Assembly: GCF_965216485.1 (NCBI RefSeq)
Contig: NZ_OZ244162.1
Span: 806,001 to 870,000 of the forward strand
Length of the DNA: 64,000 nt
Reading direction: 5' to 3'
From: Algiphilus sp965216485
Lineage (GTDB): Bacteria; Pseudomonadota; Gammaproteobacteria; Nevskiales; Nevskiaceae
Shown: positions 8,505-18,800 of the stretch, one piece after another
Numbering within the stretch: position 1 is the stretch's first letter
Layout: every line of letters begins with the position of its first letter
Position numbers and translations under genes: made by a program
Notes under the pieces: model-generated
Told to the model about the DNA's origin: nothing
Seen by the model: the letters and a program-made list of their open reading frames with translations, nothing else
Database searches by the model: none

Positions 8505-9556
8505 GGCGCTGGGCGCAACTCGGCGTCGGCGATGCGGTTGAAGCGTGCACGCGCCGCCTCGGTCATGCCCAGGGTTCCGTCGTCATAGACCACCACGACG
8601 GTGTCCATGCCGAGCTGGCGTGCCATCTGCCGCCATTCGTCGCCGGCAACGAACAGCGCGGTGCTGGCGGCGTCGGCATCCACGCCGGAGTCGGTGACAA
8701 CGGTGACCGATTGCAGGCCGCGTGCCGGCTGTCCGGTGGCCGGGTCCAGGATGTGGTGATAGCGCGTGCCTTCATGCGTGAACCAGCGTTCGTAATCGCC
8801 GCTGGTGAACACCGCCTCATCCTCGACCTCGATCGCCGCCAGCAATTGCTGGGTGGCGCTGGGCCGGGGGTGGCGTACGGCGATACGCCAGGCGCGGTCG
8901 CTGCGGCTGCCGCGCACCACCAGGTCGCCGCCGGCATTGACGATGTGATTGCCAAATCCGGCCGCCTTCAGGCGGTCGCTGGCCTGGGCTACCGCATCGC
9001 CCTTGGCGATAGCGCCGAAATTCCAGATCACGCCGGGCGCCGGCCCGTAGCGTGGTCCGTCGTAGACAGGCGCCTCGGCCAGTTGCTGGCGGATGCGGCG
9101 GATCGCGGCATCGGGCGGCGGCGTGTCGCGGAAGGCTTCTTCCAGGTGGAAGCCCCAGAGCTCCACCAGCGCACCAACGCGCGCGTCGAAGGCACCGCCG
9201 CTGCGCGCCCGCCACTGGGCGGCCTGCGCGAACAGCGGTTGCATATCCTCAGGCACGTCAATGACCGCACCCTCAGCCAGCTGTGCGTTGAGTGCGCCCA
9301 GGGCACCCTCGCCCTCGGGTTGCCAGCGCCGGGTGTAGGCGTGGAGCGCGCGCTCGACGCCGCGCACGGCTTCCTGCGCCGCCGGGCGCTGCTCCGGCGT
9401 GTCCAGCCAGATGGAGACCGTGAACCAGGTCCCCATGGCAGCAAACTGCTCCTGCACGAGCTGCTGGTCCTCTCCCCCAGGTGGCGGCGGGCGGAACAGC
9501 AGATAGGTCAGCAGCACCAGCGCCACGCCGCCGAACAGGATGCGCCGCAACAGCAC
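8501..9556 (-). CDS. apbE: FAD:protein FMN transferase (ApbE family)
   Basis: ApbE enzymes covalently attach FMN, from FAD, to a threonine or serine of extracytoplasmic flavoproteins. This 351-residue protein begins with a hydrophobic anchor (about 5-20) without a lipobox cysteine. Family motifs follow: NFGAIAKGDAVAQA, VNAGGDLVVRG, HHILDPATGQPA and VTDSGVDADAASTALF, which cover FAD and Mg2+ binding. The start is taken as GTG at 9556, two bases after the gshB stop; no ATG is near. No RnfC/NqrC-type target gene lies in the window, so the substrate is unknown. Context with NusG-II and Gx genes suggests a dedicated flavinylation module. Confidence 0.93.
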   Translation of the reverse strand: MLLRRILFGGVALVLLTYLLFRPPPPGGEDQQLVQEQFAAMGTWFTVSIWLDTPEQRPAAQEAVRGVERALHAYTRRWQPEGEGALGALNAQLAEGAVIDVPEDMQPLFAQAAQWRARSGGAFDARVGALVELWGFHLEEAFRDTPPPDAAIRRIRQQLAEAPVYDGPRYGPAPGVIWNFGAIAKGDAVAQASDRLKAAGFGNHIVNAGGDLVVRGSRSDRAWRIAVRHPRPSATQQLLAAIEVEDEAVFTSGDYERWFTHEGTRYHHILDPATGQPARGLQSVTVVTDSGVDADAASTALFVAGDEWRQMARQLGMDTVVVVYDDGTLGMTEAARARFNRIADAELRPAP

Positions 9557-9558
9557 GA

Positions 9559-10518
9559 CTACAGCCCCTGGCTCATGCAGGCGAAGGCACGCGCGGCGAT
9601 ATCCTGACCCGTTTCGCGCTGAATCTCGCGCAGGCAGGTGGGGCTGGTGATGTTGATCTCGGTGAGGCAGTCGCCGATCACGTCCAGGCCGGCGAACAGA
9701 ACGCCGCGCGCGCGCAGATGAGGGCCGACGGCTTCCGCAATGGTCCGGTCGCGGGCATTCAACGGTTGCACCACGCCACGGCCGCCAGCGGCCAGATTGC
9801 CGCGCGTCTCGCCCTCGGCGGGGATGCGCGCCAGGACGTGGTCCACCGGCTCGCCGTCGATCATCAGGATGCGCTTGTCGCCGTCGCGGATGGCGGGCAA
9901 ATAGCGCTGCGCCATGATGCTGCGTCGCCCCATGTCGCTGAGGGTATCGATGACCGCGCCCAGGTTGCGCCCGTCGGCGCCAATGGCGAAAACGCCCTGA
10001 CCGCCCATGCCATCCAGTGGCTTGAGCACGATCTCTCCCTGCTCGGCGTGGAAGGCGCGCAGGGCTTTGGCATCCCGACTGATCAGGGTGGGGGCGATCC
10101 ATTCGGGAAAGCGGGTGATGAAGCCCTTTTCATTGCAATCGCGCAGTGCGCGCGGCGCGTTGACCACGCGCACGCCGGCGACTTCAGCCAATTCGAGCCA
10201 GTAGGTGGCGTAGATATATTCCTGGTCGAAGGGCGGATCCTTGCGCATCAGGATCAAGGGAAAAGCGGTCAGCACGGTTTCGAAGGCTTCGCCCAGTTGG
10301 TACCAGTCGGTGGTGCTGTCGCATACCGCAACGCTTCGAGCACGCACCCGCGCTTGGCCGTCGCGCACAGACAGCGCGTCGGTATCGGCGCAGGCCAGCT
10401 GCCATCCGGCCTCCTGCGCGGCCAGCATCAGCGCGAGGGTGGTGTCCTTGACCGGTTTGATGCCTTGGATCGGGTCCATCACCACCAGCAGCGTACGCGC
10501 CGCGATGGTCTGACTCAT
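9559..10518 (-). CDS. gshB: Glutathione synthetase
   Basis: This ATP-grasp enzyme joins gamma-glutamylcysteine and glycine to make glutathione in the cytosol. The 319-residue length is typical. Family signatures visible are VVMDPIQGIKPVKDTT at the N-terminus, RKDPPFDQEYIYATYWLE, the ATP-grasp segment LKPLDGMGGQGVFAI and the closing FAGLDVIGDCLTEINITSPT. Its ATG overlaps the gshA stop by ATGA (10515-10518), so both steps of glutathione synthesis are translationally coupled. ApbE follows after two bases. The assignment is secure. Confidence 0.97.
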   Translation of the reverse strand: MSQTIAARTLLVVMDPIQGIKPVKDTTLALMLAAQEAGWQLACADTDALSVRDGQARVRARSVAVCDSTTDWYQLGEAFETVLTAFPLILMRKDPPFDQEYIYATYWLELAEVAGVRVVNAPRALRDCNEKGFITRFPEWIAPTLISRDAKALRAFHAEQGEIVLKPLDGMGGQGVFAIGADGRNLGAVIDTLSDMGRRSIMAQRYLPAIRDGDKRILMIDGEPVDHVLARIPAEGETRGNLAAGGRGVVQPLNARDRTIAEAVGPHLRARGVLFAGLDVIGDCLTEINITSPTCLREIQRETGQDIAARAFACMSQGL

Positions 10519-11810
10519 GCGGCGGCCTCTTGGCGGGTGCTCTGGATCTCGCGCGCGGCGGCCAGCATCGCCAGCCGCGCGACCACGCCGTAGGCGTAGA
10601 AGCGGTTGGGCGTTTCGTCCGGGCCACACCGATTATCCGGTGCCACGCCGGCATCTTCGAAGGCCAGTTGATGAAAGCGCGCGCCGGGGGCATTCAGGTT
10701 TTCGTCGATGCCACGTTCGGCGTGGACGCGGTAGAAACCGCCCACGACGTAGTGATCGATCATGTAAACCACTGGCTCGGCGACCGCGGGCGGCTCGCCG
10801 ATGGTTTCAAAGGTGTAGATGCCCTCCTGGATGATGGCACCGGTGACTTCGCCGCCGCCCTTGGCCGAGGCCATCTTCTTGCGCATGTTGCGGTTGAGCT
10901 GGCGCAGTTCATCAGGGTGCTTGGCCGTCATCACGCCCATGCCGTAGGTGCCGGCATCCGCCTTGACCACCACAAAGGGTTCGTGCTCGATCCCGTACTC
11001 GGCGTACTTCTTCCGAATCTCCTGCAGCAGGCCATCGACATTGGCGGCCAGGCAGTCTTCGCCCTCGCGCTTGAGGAAATTGATGTTGCCGCAGTTGCGG
11101 AAGGCCGGCGTGATCAGCCAGGGGTCGATGCCGAGCATGTCGGCGAATTCACGCGTGACTTCGCGATAGTGCGCGAAGTGTTGCGATTTCAGGCGCTGTG
11201 CCCAGCTCACCTCGGCTGGCGGCAGCAGCGGCTGGGCGGTGCCACGCAGGATCTCGGGCACACCCGATGATAGATCGTTGTTGAGCACCACGGCGCATGG
11301 CGAAAAGCCGCCGATATGCAGCCGATCGCCGTTGCGCTCCAGCGGTTCGAGCAGCAATTCGCCGCCGGAGTCGAGCTCGATGCGAGTGGGTGCGGTCACC
11401 TCGGGAGAGACCGAGCCGATGCGCACCATGAAGCCGGCGCGTTCGAGCAGGCGCTTCAGTCGTGCCACCGACTCCATGTAGAAGCGATTGCGCGTGTGGT
11501 TTTCCGGCACCAGCACCAGATTGGCGGCGGTGGGACAGGTGCGCTCAACTGCGGTCTGCAGCGCCTGAATGCAGAGGCTGTCGAAGCCGTCACTCAGGTT
11601 GTTGAAGCCTGCCGGGAACAGATTGGTATCCACCGGTGCCAGCTTGAAGCCCGCATTGCGCAGATCGACTGAGCAATAGAAGGGCGCAGTGGTGTCCGCC
11701 CACTGTCGGCGCAGCCAGCTTTCGATGGCAGCTTGCGACTCGAGGAAGCGCGATTCGAGCGCAAGGACCGGCCCTGCGGCCACGGCAAGATTGGGGACGG
11801 CACGTGTCAT
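10515..11810 (-). CDS. gshA: Glutamate-cysteine ligase, proteobacterial ferrooxidans type
   Basis: This catalyses the first, rate-limiting step of glutathione synthesis. The 431-residue protein is unlike the E. coli GshA fold and matches the shorter type first described from Acidithiobacillus: PFYCSVDLRNAGFKLAPVD, NLFPAGFNNL, NINFLKREGEDCLAANVDG and a final MIDHYVVGGFYRVH stretch. It is the first gene of the minus-strand block and overlaps gshB by ATGA. It is divergent from pilG across a 120-base gap. The alternative name, type III GCL, is a classification detail; the family call itself is strong. Confidence 0.93.
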   Translation of the reverse strand: MTRAVPNLAVAAGPVLALESRFLESQAAIESWLRRQWADTTAPFYCSVDLRNAGFKLAPVDTNLFPAGFNNLSDGFDSLCIQALQTAVERTCPTAANLVLVPENHTRNRFYMESVARLKRLLERAGFMVRIGSVSPEVTAPTRIELDSGGELLLEPLERNGDRLHIGGFSPCAVVLNNDLSSGVPEILRGTAQPLLPPAEVSWAQRLKSQHFAHYREVTREFADMLGIDPWLITPAFRNCGNINFLKREGEDCLAANVDGLLQEIRKKYAEYGIEHEPFVVVKADAGTYGMGVMTAKHPDELRQLNRNMRKKMASAKGGGEVTGAIIQEGIYTFETIGEPPAVAEPVVYMIDHYVVGGFYRVHAERGIDENLNAPGARFHQLAFEDAGVAPDNRCGPDETPNRFYAYGVVARLAMLAAAREIQSTRQEAAA

Positions 11811-11930
11811 GCGGACCTGCGGCTATCAGGAAGGGATGCATGGTAGCGCAGTGCGGTATGCGACCGAACGCGTTTGTGCTACAACCAAGACAACACCAAA
11901 TGCAGCGAAAACCGCGTCGGGGGACAGACG
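11811..11930. other. Divergent intergenic region between gshA and pilG
   Basis: The 120-base gap must hold promoters for the minus-strand gsh-pyr block and the plus-strand pil-chp block. The pilG frame is open back to a TTG at 11874, but a GGGGGA ribosome-binding site at 11920-11925 favours the GTG at 11931. I could not identify convincing -35/-10 pairs in either direction. Confidence 0.4.
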
Positions 11931-12311
11931 GTGACAGGCAAGATAATGGTCATTGACGACAGTCAGACGATCCGGCGCACCGCCGAGACGCTGCTGTCGC
12001 GGGCCGGTTATGAAGTGATCACGGCTCAGGATGGCTTTGAAGCGCTGGCAAAGATTGCCGACCACACGCCCGACCTGATCTTCATCGATATCATGATGCC
12101 GCGCCTGGATGGCTATCAGGCCTGTGCGCTGATCAAGGGCAACCCCTCCTTCTCCAGGACGCCGGTCATCATGCTGTCGTCGAAGGACGGTTTGTTTGAC
12201 CGTGCGCGGGGGCGCATTGTGGGGTCCGACCAATACCTCACCAAGCCCTTCACCAAGGACGAGTTGATGGCAGCCGTGCAGGCACACCTGGTACAGGAAG
12301 GTGGCGCGTGA
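11931..12311 (+). CDS. pilG: PilG, single-domain response regulator
   Basis: This CheY-like receiver (126 residues) controls pilus extension in Pil-Chp systems. It has D9-D10, the phospho-acceptor D53 in IFIDIMMPRLDG, the PilG-typical MLSSKDGLFDRARGRIVGSD and the KPF lysine. I chose the GTG start at 11931 from its GGGGGA ribosome-binding site; a TTG 19 codons upstream is possible. The stop overlaps the pilI GTG start by GTGA. The usual pilG-pilH adjacency is broken, since pilH lies 8 kb away on the other strand. Confidence 0.95.
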   Translation: MTGKIMVIDDSQTIRRTAETLLSRAGYEVITAQDGFEALAKIADHTPDLIFIDIMMPRLDGYQACALIKGNPSFSRTPVIMLSSKDGLFDRARGRIVGSDQYLTKPFTKDELMAAVQAHLVQEGGA

Positions 12312-12853
12312 GTGACGCGCTGCGCGCACTGCGGAACCAACCCTTTGCGTTGCTCGCGCAGCTCGACCAGCAGATGCGCGCGGCGCGCTTCGAGGCGGGC
12401 GAAGGACAGTTCTGGACGGGCTTGGCCTTCCGCCTGGGAGACGACGCCTTTGTCATTCCGCGCAGCGAAGCCGGCGAAGTGCTCGCCCTGCCCACCATGA
12501 CCCGTGTGCCCGGTGCATCCGACTGGTTGCTGGGCGTGGCCAATGTGCGCGGCGACCTGCTGACGGTATGCGATCTGCGCCGGCTGGCGGGCTACCCGCC
12601 CACACCGCCCGCACGTGAGACCCGGGTCATCGTGTTCAACCAGCCCGATGCGGCGATGGGCTTTGTGGTGGACGCCGTGTTCGGTCATCGGCAATTCGTG
12701 CCGGCTGATCAGAAGCATGGTCTGGCCGACGCGACCGACCCGCCGCTGCGGGATTGGCTGCTGGGCGCTTTCGTGCGGGACGGCGTGTCGTGGCGGGTGC
12801 TCAGTCTGCATCGCCTCGCGGCGGCCGAATTGCTGACCCAGGTGGCAGCGTAA
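12308..12853 (+). CDS. pilI: PilI, CheW-like coupling protein
   Basis: This 181-residue CheW-domain protein should couple the PilJ receptor to the ChpA kinase. It shows the CheW-like pattern FRLGDDAFVIPRSEAGEVL, then WLLGVANVRGDLLTVCDLRRL, and a further conserved VVDAVFGHRQF. Its start is GTG overlapping the pilG stop, and chpA begins two bases after its stop. Physical separation from pilJ (over 8 kb) is unusual, because pilI-pilJ normally lie side by side. Identity rests on CheW motifs plus context. Confidence 0.93.
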   Translation: MSDALRALRNQPFALLAQLDQQMRAARFEAGEGQFWTGLAFRLGDDAFVIPRSEAGEVLALPTMTRVPGASDWLLGVANVRGDLLTVCDLRRLAGYPPTPPARETRVIVFNQPDAAMGFVVDAVFGHRQFVPADQKHGLADATDPPLRDWLLGAFVRDGVSWRVLSLHRLAAAELLTQVAA

Positions 12854-12855
12854 CC

Positions 12856-15800
12856 ATGGTCTACGCGCGCCCCAATCTCGTGGCCGGCATGCACTGGGTG
12901 CGCCCGCAGTTCGGCCAGAATCTGACCCGCGCGCGCCATCTGGTCGAGCAGTACGTCGAAGAGCGCACCAACGCCGTGACGCTGCGCGAAGCGGTGCACG
13001 CCCTGCAGGAAGTGGGCAGTTCCGCGCGCGTCGTGCAGTGCGCTGGCATCAGCATCGCCGCCGCTGAGGTAGCCGACGCCCTGGATGCGCTCAGCCGCGG
13101 TGATGTCGAGGATATTTCAGCCTGCGGCACCGCCGTCATGAGTGCGATCATGCAGCTTGACGACTATGCCGATGCGGTGATCAGCGGCCTGCCCGACCAT
13201 CCGCTGGTGTTGCATCCGCTGCTCAACGAGCTGCGCGTCGCGCGTGGTCAGCCGGTGCTGACCGAAGCGGAGATCTTCGCGCGCCAGCTCGAGACGCGGG
13301 GTCTGCAGCCCGAATGGGTCGAACCCGACGCCAGTGCGCCTCCGGCGCAGGCCATCGCACAGAAATACGAAGCCGTGTTTCAGCAGGCGCTGGCGCAATG
13401 GCTGCGGCACGATGCCCGCGAGGGCATGGCGCGCATCGGCAAGCTCAGCGAGGCCTTCGCCCGTGGCACCCGTGACGCCGAACAGCACGCGCTGTGGCGC
13501 ACTGTCGCTGCGGTCGCCGAATGCGGACTCGCTGGTGGTCTGGATGACTCGATCGATCTCAAGCGTCTGCTCGGCCGCACCGCGGCCGGCGTGCGCGCGC
13601 TCAGCGGCGGACAAGCCTTTGCGGAAGCCCTGAGCCTGGCGCGTTCGCTGCTGCTCTACGTTGCCCGCGCCTCTGCAGGCGGGAGCCGCGCGCGCGATCT
13701 CGATGAGGCCCTCGGTCTCCGCGAGCAGCTGCCCACGAGCCAGGAAAGCGCGCGCATCCAGAGTCGTTTGCGGGGTACCAACACGGCGCTGATCGAACAG
13801 CTGTCGAAGGAGCTGCGTAGCGATCTGGGCAAGGTCAAAGACCACATCGATCTACGGGTGCGCGCTGGCGCTGGGGATATGGAAGCCGCCCGCGCACTGC
13901 TCGACCAGATCGCTCATACGCTGTCCATGCTCGGCCTACCCGCCCTTTCGCGCGTGGCACGCAATCAGATGTCGCTGCTGTCCACGCTGCTTGCCGAAGA
14001 TGCTGACGCCACCCATGAAGGCTGGATCGACATCGCCAGCGCCCTGCTGCGTATCGAGGTCAGTCTGGACGAGGCACTGTTCCGACAGATCAATCGTGCG
14101 GCGGACAGCGAAGATGCAGTGGCCCTCGGCGAAGAGATTCCCAATGCTGCTGACCTGCAGGACAGCGCACAGGCGCTGCTGCGCGAGGCGCAGGTCAATC
14201 TGTCGCGGGTGAAGACGGCGGTTGACGGGCTGATTCGCAAGGGCAGTACCGAGGGCCTCGATGAGGCGCCGCAGCAGATCGCGCAGGTCGCAGCCGCCCT
14301 GCGGGTGGTCCAGCACGAAGCCATTGCCGAGCGTATCGCACGCCTCGCCGAGATCGCCCGCGAGCGCGGATTGCAGACACTGTGCGCCAGTGAAGAAGGC
14401 GCGGACCGTTTCGCCGACGCCGTGGCGGTCGTGGATTTCTACATCGAACGCCTGATGGAGCGCAGCGCTCCTGGGCAGCATCTGCTCGATGCCCTCAGCG
14501 GCCTGCTCGCCGGATTCGATGAGGCTGAAGAAGCGGTCCTGGATGCTGAGACGCCGCCTTCGCAGGAGCGGGTGACCGTCGACGTGCCGGCTGCCGACGA
14601 GGTGGATCCGGATATCCGTGAGGTCTTCCTTGAAGAGGCGCGCGAAGTCCAGGAGACCATCGAGGCCGCCTTCGCCCGCTGGCAGCGAAACCCGGACGAC
14701 AGCGAGGCCATGCTCGAAGTCCGCCGCGGTTTCCATACCCTGAAGGGCAGCGGTCGCATGGTGGAGGCCACTGCACTGGGTGAATTCGCCTGGGCCTGCG
14801 AACGCCTTCTGAACGCCTGTCGCGATGGCGAAATCGCGGTCTCGCCGGACATCGTGGCCTGCATCGGCGAGGCCATCGCCTTCGTCCCGGAAATGGTGGC
14901 AGCCTTTGCCGAATCACGTCCGATTGCCGATCAGGCCACGCATGACGCGCTCATCGAGCGCACCGAGCGCCTGCGGCTCGGAGGCGTCACCGATGCCGAG
15001 CGGGAGGATCTGCTCGCCACCTTCCATGAGGACGCCGCGGCCCAGCTCGGCCTGTTGAGCCGTTGGCTGCGCGCGTCGCCAGAAGGTGGTCAACCTGTGG
15101 AAGCCGACGCCGCGCGCGCCTTCCACACACTACGCGGTTCCGCAGCCGCGGTCGGGCATGAGCGCTTCAGTCGTATCACTGGCACCGCTGAACAGTACGT
15201 CAATGCGCTGCAGCGTGGCAGCGCCGTGCTCCCCAGTGAGGCACAGCGCGTCCTGTCCGAGATCATTGATGCGCTGCGAGCAGGGGTGGATGCGCGCAAT
15301 GCCGAACCCGATGCCGAGCAGACAGAGGCCTGGCTGCAGGCGCTGCGGGAACTGCACGACACGCTGCCCGCAGAGGATCGGGCCGCGGCCGAAGACCAGG
15401 CCATCAGCGATGCCTTCTGCATGGAAGCCCTGGATGCGCTGCAGGCCATCGACTCCCGAACGCGCGCCTGGCGAAATGATCCGGAAGGTCAGCACGTGCC
15501 AGCGCTACGCGATGGCTGGCGGAATCTCGCCGCCACGGCGGCCAATGCGGGCAGCGTGGCACTCGTCGCGCCGGCGCGGGCCTTCGAGCGGCAGCTGGCC
15601 CAGGCCGAAGCTGATGGCATCGTGCCGGATGCGGCGGTCTTCGATGCCCTCGATGCGCGCGTGGAAGCCTTCTTTCAATTGCTCGATGCCTTCCGTGAGC
15701 AGGGCGGCAATGTCGATGGCAGCGCTCTGGCCGAGCAGATCAACGCGCTGCGATGGGATGGCGGTGCCGCATCGGCCGTGTCGGCCGAGGCATTGCCGGA

Positions 15801-18800
15801 AGCGGACAACATCCAGGTCGACAACCATGCTGATGAGGATGCCGCCGAACTGCGCGAACTCTTTATCGGCGAAGCCCAGGAACTGATCGAAGCCATCGAC
15901 AGTGATCTCGATCAGCTGGACCGCCAGCCGGATGCGATCGAGCCGCTGCGTGATCTGGCGCGTTCCCTGCACACGCTCAAGGGCAGTGCCCGCATGGCCG
16001 GCTTCGAGGCCTTCGGTGACGTCGCGCATCGCTGCGAGACGCTGACCAGCCGCCTCGAGAGCGACGGTGGGCAACTCGACACCAGCACGCGGTCACGGCT
16101 GCACAATGTCTGCGATGGTCTCTACCGGGCGGTGGAGACGCTGCGCGCGGGTGGAACACCGGACCTGCACACGCTGCTGGAGGATCTGGAGGGGGATGCG
16201 CCAGCGGGAACCGCGCCAGCGCCTGCGGAGGACGCAGCGACCGCTTCCGAGGCCGATGCGCTACCAGGACAGGCGGCCGAAGGCAGCCTCGATGACATTG
16301 CTGCCGCCGTGTCCGACCACCCCGCGCTGCAGGACACGGCCCCCGAATTAACGGACCAGGTCACCGCTGAGGAGGATGCCGACGCGCCGCCGGCGCCATC
16401 GTCGGAGGCCTTGCAGACACTGCCGCAGTGGCCAGCCTGGTCGGGTGAGACCTTCGAACGACTTCCGCCGGGGCCGGATGCCGCTGAGCACGCGGTCTCC
16501 GACGAGGGCGTCGATGAAGAATCGCAGGACATCTTCCGCGAAGAGGCCACGGACCTGCTCGATACGATTGCGCAGGCTCTGTCGCGCTGGTCAGGCGATA
16601 TCGCCGCCGGCGTTCCGGCCTCGGAAGCGGGAGCGGTCATCGACCTCCGCCGCGCGCTGCATACGCTCAAGGGCAGCGCCTATCTTGTCGGTGCCAATGC
16701 AATGGGCGCGGCCGCGCACGAAATGGAGTCGCTGGTCGAGGAGGTCGTCCAGGGCGATCTCGATGCCGACAGCGGCACCGTCATGCAGCTGCAGACGCGG
16801 CTCGATCAGCTGCAGGCTATCCACGACGGCACGCAGCCGGTGTCGAGCGGCGAGACTGCCGACGACAGCACCTATTACGACGACGCCGACATCGCGCAAC
16901 TGCAGCAGCCCTGGGCGCCGCCCGAGCCGGACGAGACTGGGCCTGTGCCCGAGACGGTAGAGACGTGGACGGCGGTCGCGGACGTGCCCTCCTCGGCCCC
17001 CGACGACGCGTCCCTGGCGCCGATGGCAGATGCTGCGCCGTCTATCTCCGGCGCGCAGCCCACGGCGCCGGGTGGCGACGGAGAGAGCGGCTGGGATCCG
17101 CGCGTGCTGTGGCAGCCGCCCCAGGAAGACGAGAACCGGCTGGGCCTGAAGCGCGAAGTCGCGCGAGTGCCGGTACCCGACCTGGAAAGCCTGCTCAACA
17201 AGGCGGGGGAGATTTCCGTGCTCCGCGCCCGTCTCGACGAGCAGAACGCCGGCATCGCCCATCAGCTCGAGGAAGTGGTCGAAACCGTCAACCGACTGCG
17301 CGACCAGCTGCGTCAGCTCGATGGCGAGACCGAAGCGCAGATCGAGGCCCGTGGCCTGCAGGGCAGCGCCAGCGAGGCCGTCCCCGACCGCTACGGCAAG
17401 GATTTCGATCCGCTGGAAATGGACCGTTACTCGCGCATGCAGGAGCTGTCGCGTGCGCTGGCCGAGACCGTGGGCGACATCGATGTCCTGCAGGAGTCGA
17501 TGCGCGCCAACTCCGGCGAGACGGAAGCACTCCTGCTGCAGCAGCAGCGCATCAACAGCGATCTGCAGCAGGGCCTGATGGGCACCCTGATGGTGCCCTT
17601 CGCGCGCCAGACGCAGCGCCTGCAGCGTGTGGTCCGGCAGACCGCGCAGGAAAGCGACAAGGAGGTCCGCGCGCATTTCGAAGGCGAAGCCATCGAGGTC
17701 GACCGCAATGTGCTGGAGCGCATGACGGCGCCGCTGGAGCACACCCTGCGCAACGCCGTGGTGCATGGCATCGAGGCACCGGCGCTGCGCACGCAGCGCG
17801 GCAAGCCGTCGACGGGAACGGTTTCGGTCACGCTGTCGCGCGAAGGCCAACAGTTGCGTCTTGAGGTGGCTGACGATGGCGGTGGCCTGGACTTCGAGGC
17901 CATCCGGCGCGCGGCGGTGGATCGCGGCCTGATGCACGACCATGCCCAGCTCACCCAGCGGCAGCTCGCGCTTTTCATTCTTGAGCCTGGTTTCTCGACG
18001 GCTCCCAAGCTGACGCAAAGCGCCGGTCGCGGCGTCGGCATGGATGTAGTCGCCGCCGAGGTGCGCCAGCTGGGTGGCTCGCTGGAAATCGAATCCGAGC
18101 CCGAGCAGGGGACCCGCTTCATCATCCGCCTGCCGATCACGCTCGGGCTGACCCAGGCGCTGATGTTCGAGGCGGGGGGCGAGACCTTTGCCGTGCCGCT
18201 GACCAATATCGAGGGCATTGCACGCGTCAGCCGGTCGCAGGCCATGCCTGCCGATGGCAGCGAAGGCGTCATGCAGTACGGCGATGCCGAATACCGCATT
18301 GGCTTCGCCGCCGACTTCCTGGGCTTGCCTCGTACCAATGACAGCGATGCACGCGCGCTGCCGGTAGTACTGCTGCGGCTGCCGGAGGGCGTGACCGATG
18401 GCTCGCACCACCTCGCCCTGGTGATGGATCACATCATCGGCAACCGGGAAGTGGTGTCGAAGACCATTGGGCCCGTCGTGGCTGCGCTGCCGGGCATGAC
18501 CGGCGCCACGGTCCTGCCGGATGGCCGCATCGTGCTGCTGCTGGATCTGCTGACGCTGGTCCAGGATCGCATCCGACGGGAGCGCATCCGCGAGGCGCCG
18601 GTCGACACGGCGGAGGCGCAGTCCACGACACCGTTGGTCATGGTGGTGGACGACTCGATCACCATGCGTCGTGTCGCCGAGCGCCTGTTGTTGCGCAATG
18701 GGTACGAGGTGCAACTCGCGCGCGACGGCGTGGATGCCATGGCACAGCTCGCCACGGCGCGGCCGCAGGTCGTGCTGCTTGATATCGAGATGCCGCGCGC

